DNA of 43,384 nt, taken from positions 1 through 43,384 of the forward strand of contig JAIUMN010000004.1 in the NCBI GenBank assembly GCA_022565555.1, given 5' to 3'. Shown here piece after piece: positions 42,687 through 43,384 of the stretch (the stretch's first letter is position 1; every line of letters starts with the position of its first letter). A model generated the notes under the pieces. That model did not search any database. It had not been told where the DNA came from and worked only from the letters and a program-made list of their open reading frames with translations. The translations under genes and the position numbers were made by a program. This DNA is from Candidatus Altimarinota bacterium. GTDB taxonomy: Bacteria > Patescibacteriota > Gracilibacteria > BD1-5 > UBA6164.

Positions 42687-42905
42687 ATACTGTTTTTATT
42701 AAAAATCGGCAAGATTATACAAACTTTTCTTAAAAATCAAAAAATCATAAGAAATTTTTAAGGTATATTTTTTAGATATTAATTCTAATATTGAAAAATG
42801 TAAAAATAAATTAATAAAAAATATGTCAACCTAATTCTCAAAAATCATTTTACAAACAAATATTTCTTATTACACTCATAACATATACACTTTATATATG
42901 ATACT
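42687..42905. other. AT-rich divergent intergenic region
   Basis: A 219-nt stretch between the epimerase (-) and dprA (+) starts. It is very AT-rich, with several A/T runs. I see no gene, hairpin or convincing promoter beyond scattered TATA-like boxes. Confidence 0.4.
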
Positions 42906-43384
42906 ATGGAAGAGAGAAAATACTTGGCGTATCTGCATCACTTGTGACTCACTCAGGTAGACTTGAGAAGACTCTGTGGGGATGAGGGAAGAGATGTGGG
43001 GGATATATATAAAAACTTGAGTGAGGCGAGTCTTGAGGATTTGGGAGTTGAAAGTGAAAAAAGATACAAGATACTTGAGAAGCGTAAGAAGTTTCAGAGT
43101 CAGCAAATAGATAGAGTGTTGTATGATAGGGAAGTGCGTATCATACTTGAGAGTGATGAAGAATATCCTAAGAGTCTAAGAGAAATTCCTCATAGTCCTT
43201 ATATACTTTACGTGCGAGGTATCCTTCCTCAGGGTGAGATGTTTGCAGTAGTATGATCACGTACCATGACAAGCTAGGGACAATCTGTGATACAAAAGAT
43301 AATTCCTGATATCGCAAAGATATTTACAATAGTCTCGGGTTGAGCGCTGGGATGTGATAGCGAAGCCCATAAGACAACGCTTGC
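42906..43384 (+). pseudogene. dprA: DNA-processing protein DprA, in-frame UAG, 3' end outside window
   Basis: DprA loads RecA on incoming single-stranded DNA in natural transformation. The 5' part reads as a helix-hairpin-helix-like N-terminus (LHHLGLTQVDLRRLCG), then DEEYPKSLREIPHSPYILYVRG and VVGSRTMTS, all DprA. At codon 124 (43275-43277) a UAG interrupts the frame where DprA usually has Tyr (as in GSR-x-x-TxYG). After it the frame stays open to the window end and gives VSGGALGCDSEAHKTTL, the DprA Rossmann motif SGxAxGxDxxAH. Other genes here end at UAG, so it is a real stop codon. A nonsense mutation, a base error in the assembly, or recoding are the options. If it is an error, the gene is functional. 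Confidence 0.8.

Noticed and set aside
474-43384. Widespread frameshifted or nonsense-broken genes (many short open frames)
   Set aside because: All breaks are TGA codons at glycine positions. With code 25 the genes are intact.
474-43384. UGA read as tryptophan (code 4, mycoplasma-like)
   Set aside because: UGA sits at conserved Gly, not Trp, columns, and TGG is used for Trp.
1-43384. CRISPR array or further tRNA genes
   Set aside because: No regularly spaced direct repeats were seen, and no T-arm/CCA-like signatures other than the tmRNA end.

Overview
The window comes from a low-GC bacterium that reads UGA as glycine (genetic code 25), which points to the Absconditabacteria (SR1) / Gracilibacteria (BD1-5) part of the Candidate Phyla Radiation. 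Under the standard code almost every gene is shattered. With UGA=Gly the genes become long, intact and recognisable, and the reassigned codon sits at invariant glycines: the Walker A loops of UvrD-like, PilT, MurE-like and PPK2 proteins and the HIGH-region glycine of glutamyl-tRNA synthetase. UGG is still used for Trp, and UAA/UAG are the only stops.

Layout: 1-359 is the 3' part of the tmRNA gene. 474-3112 holds a helical protein overlapping a minimal RNase R-like nuclease, then a membrane protein. 3144-4394 (minus) is a DEAD-box helicase. 4533-7262 is a very AT-rich SF1 helicase fused to a Vsr/PD-(D/E)XK-like nuclease, a probable acquired defence or repair gene. 7392-8759 is an ATP-grasp enzyme. 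8812-11190 (minus) encodes an RRM protein, a cNMP-binding/GAF-like protein and PilT. 11349-17939 (plus) runs DUF4012 protein, MurE-like ligase, HAD phosphatase, DnaX and a PriA that stops after its first helicase lobe. ClpP (minus) and GltX (plus) diverge. 20343-24427 holds a zinc-ribbon protein, a membrane coiled-coil protein, an ArsB/NhaD-type transporter and an exported transglutaminase-like protein.

24428-24880 is the largest non-coding stretch. It has a near-consensus promoter (TTGACA-17-TATTAT), about 270 nt of GC-rich sequence (about 52% by hand count) that folds into a run of hairpins including a GAAA tetraloop, and a strong intrinsic terminator. It looks like an abundant structured RNA of a family I cannot name, and is the best candidate for something undescribed. 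After it come two large UvrD-family helicases, one with a RecB-like nuclease domain and one with a palindromic in-frame insertion, then a membrane protein and D-Ala-D-Ala ligase.

32057-43384 encodes a CPA1 antiporter with a long cytosolic tail, an SPFH protein, a membrane-anchored helical protein, a DMT-like transporter, a coiled-coil protein, a mechanosensitive-channel-like protein, PPK2 with an N-terminal extension, RuvC, a 50-residue protein, a UDP-GlcNAc 2-epimerase with an insertion, and the start of dprA, which carries an in-frame UAG. Overall the window combines translation rescue, RNA turnover, replication and recombination, type IV pili and DNA uptake, cell wall and ion homeostasis. 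This fits a reduced, host-associated bacterium with pili and competence. Adjacent genes often overlap as TAATG, intrinsic terminators separate the units, and several starts are preceded by perfect inverted repeats.
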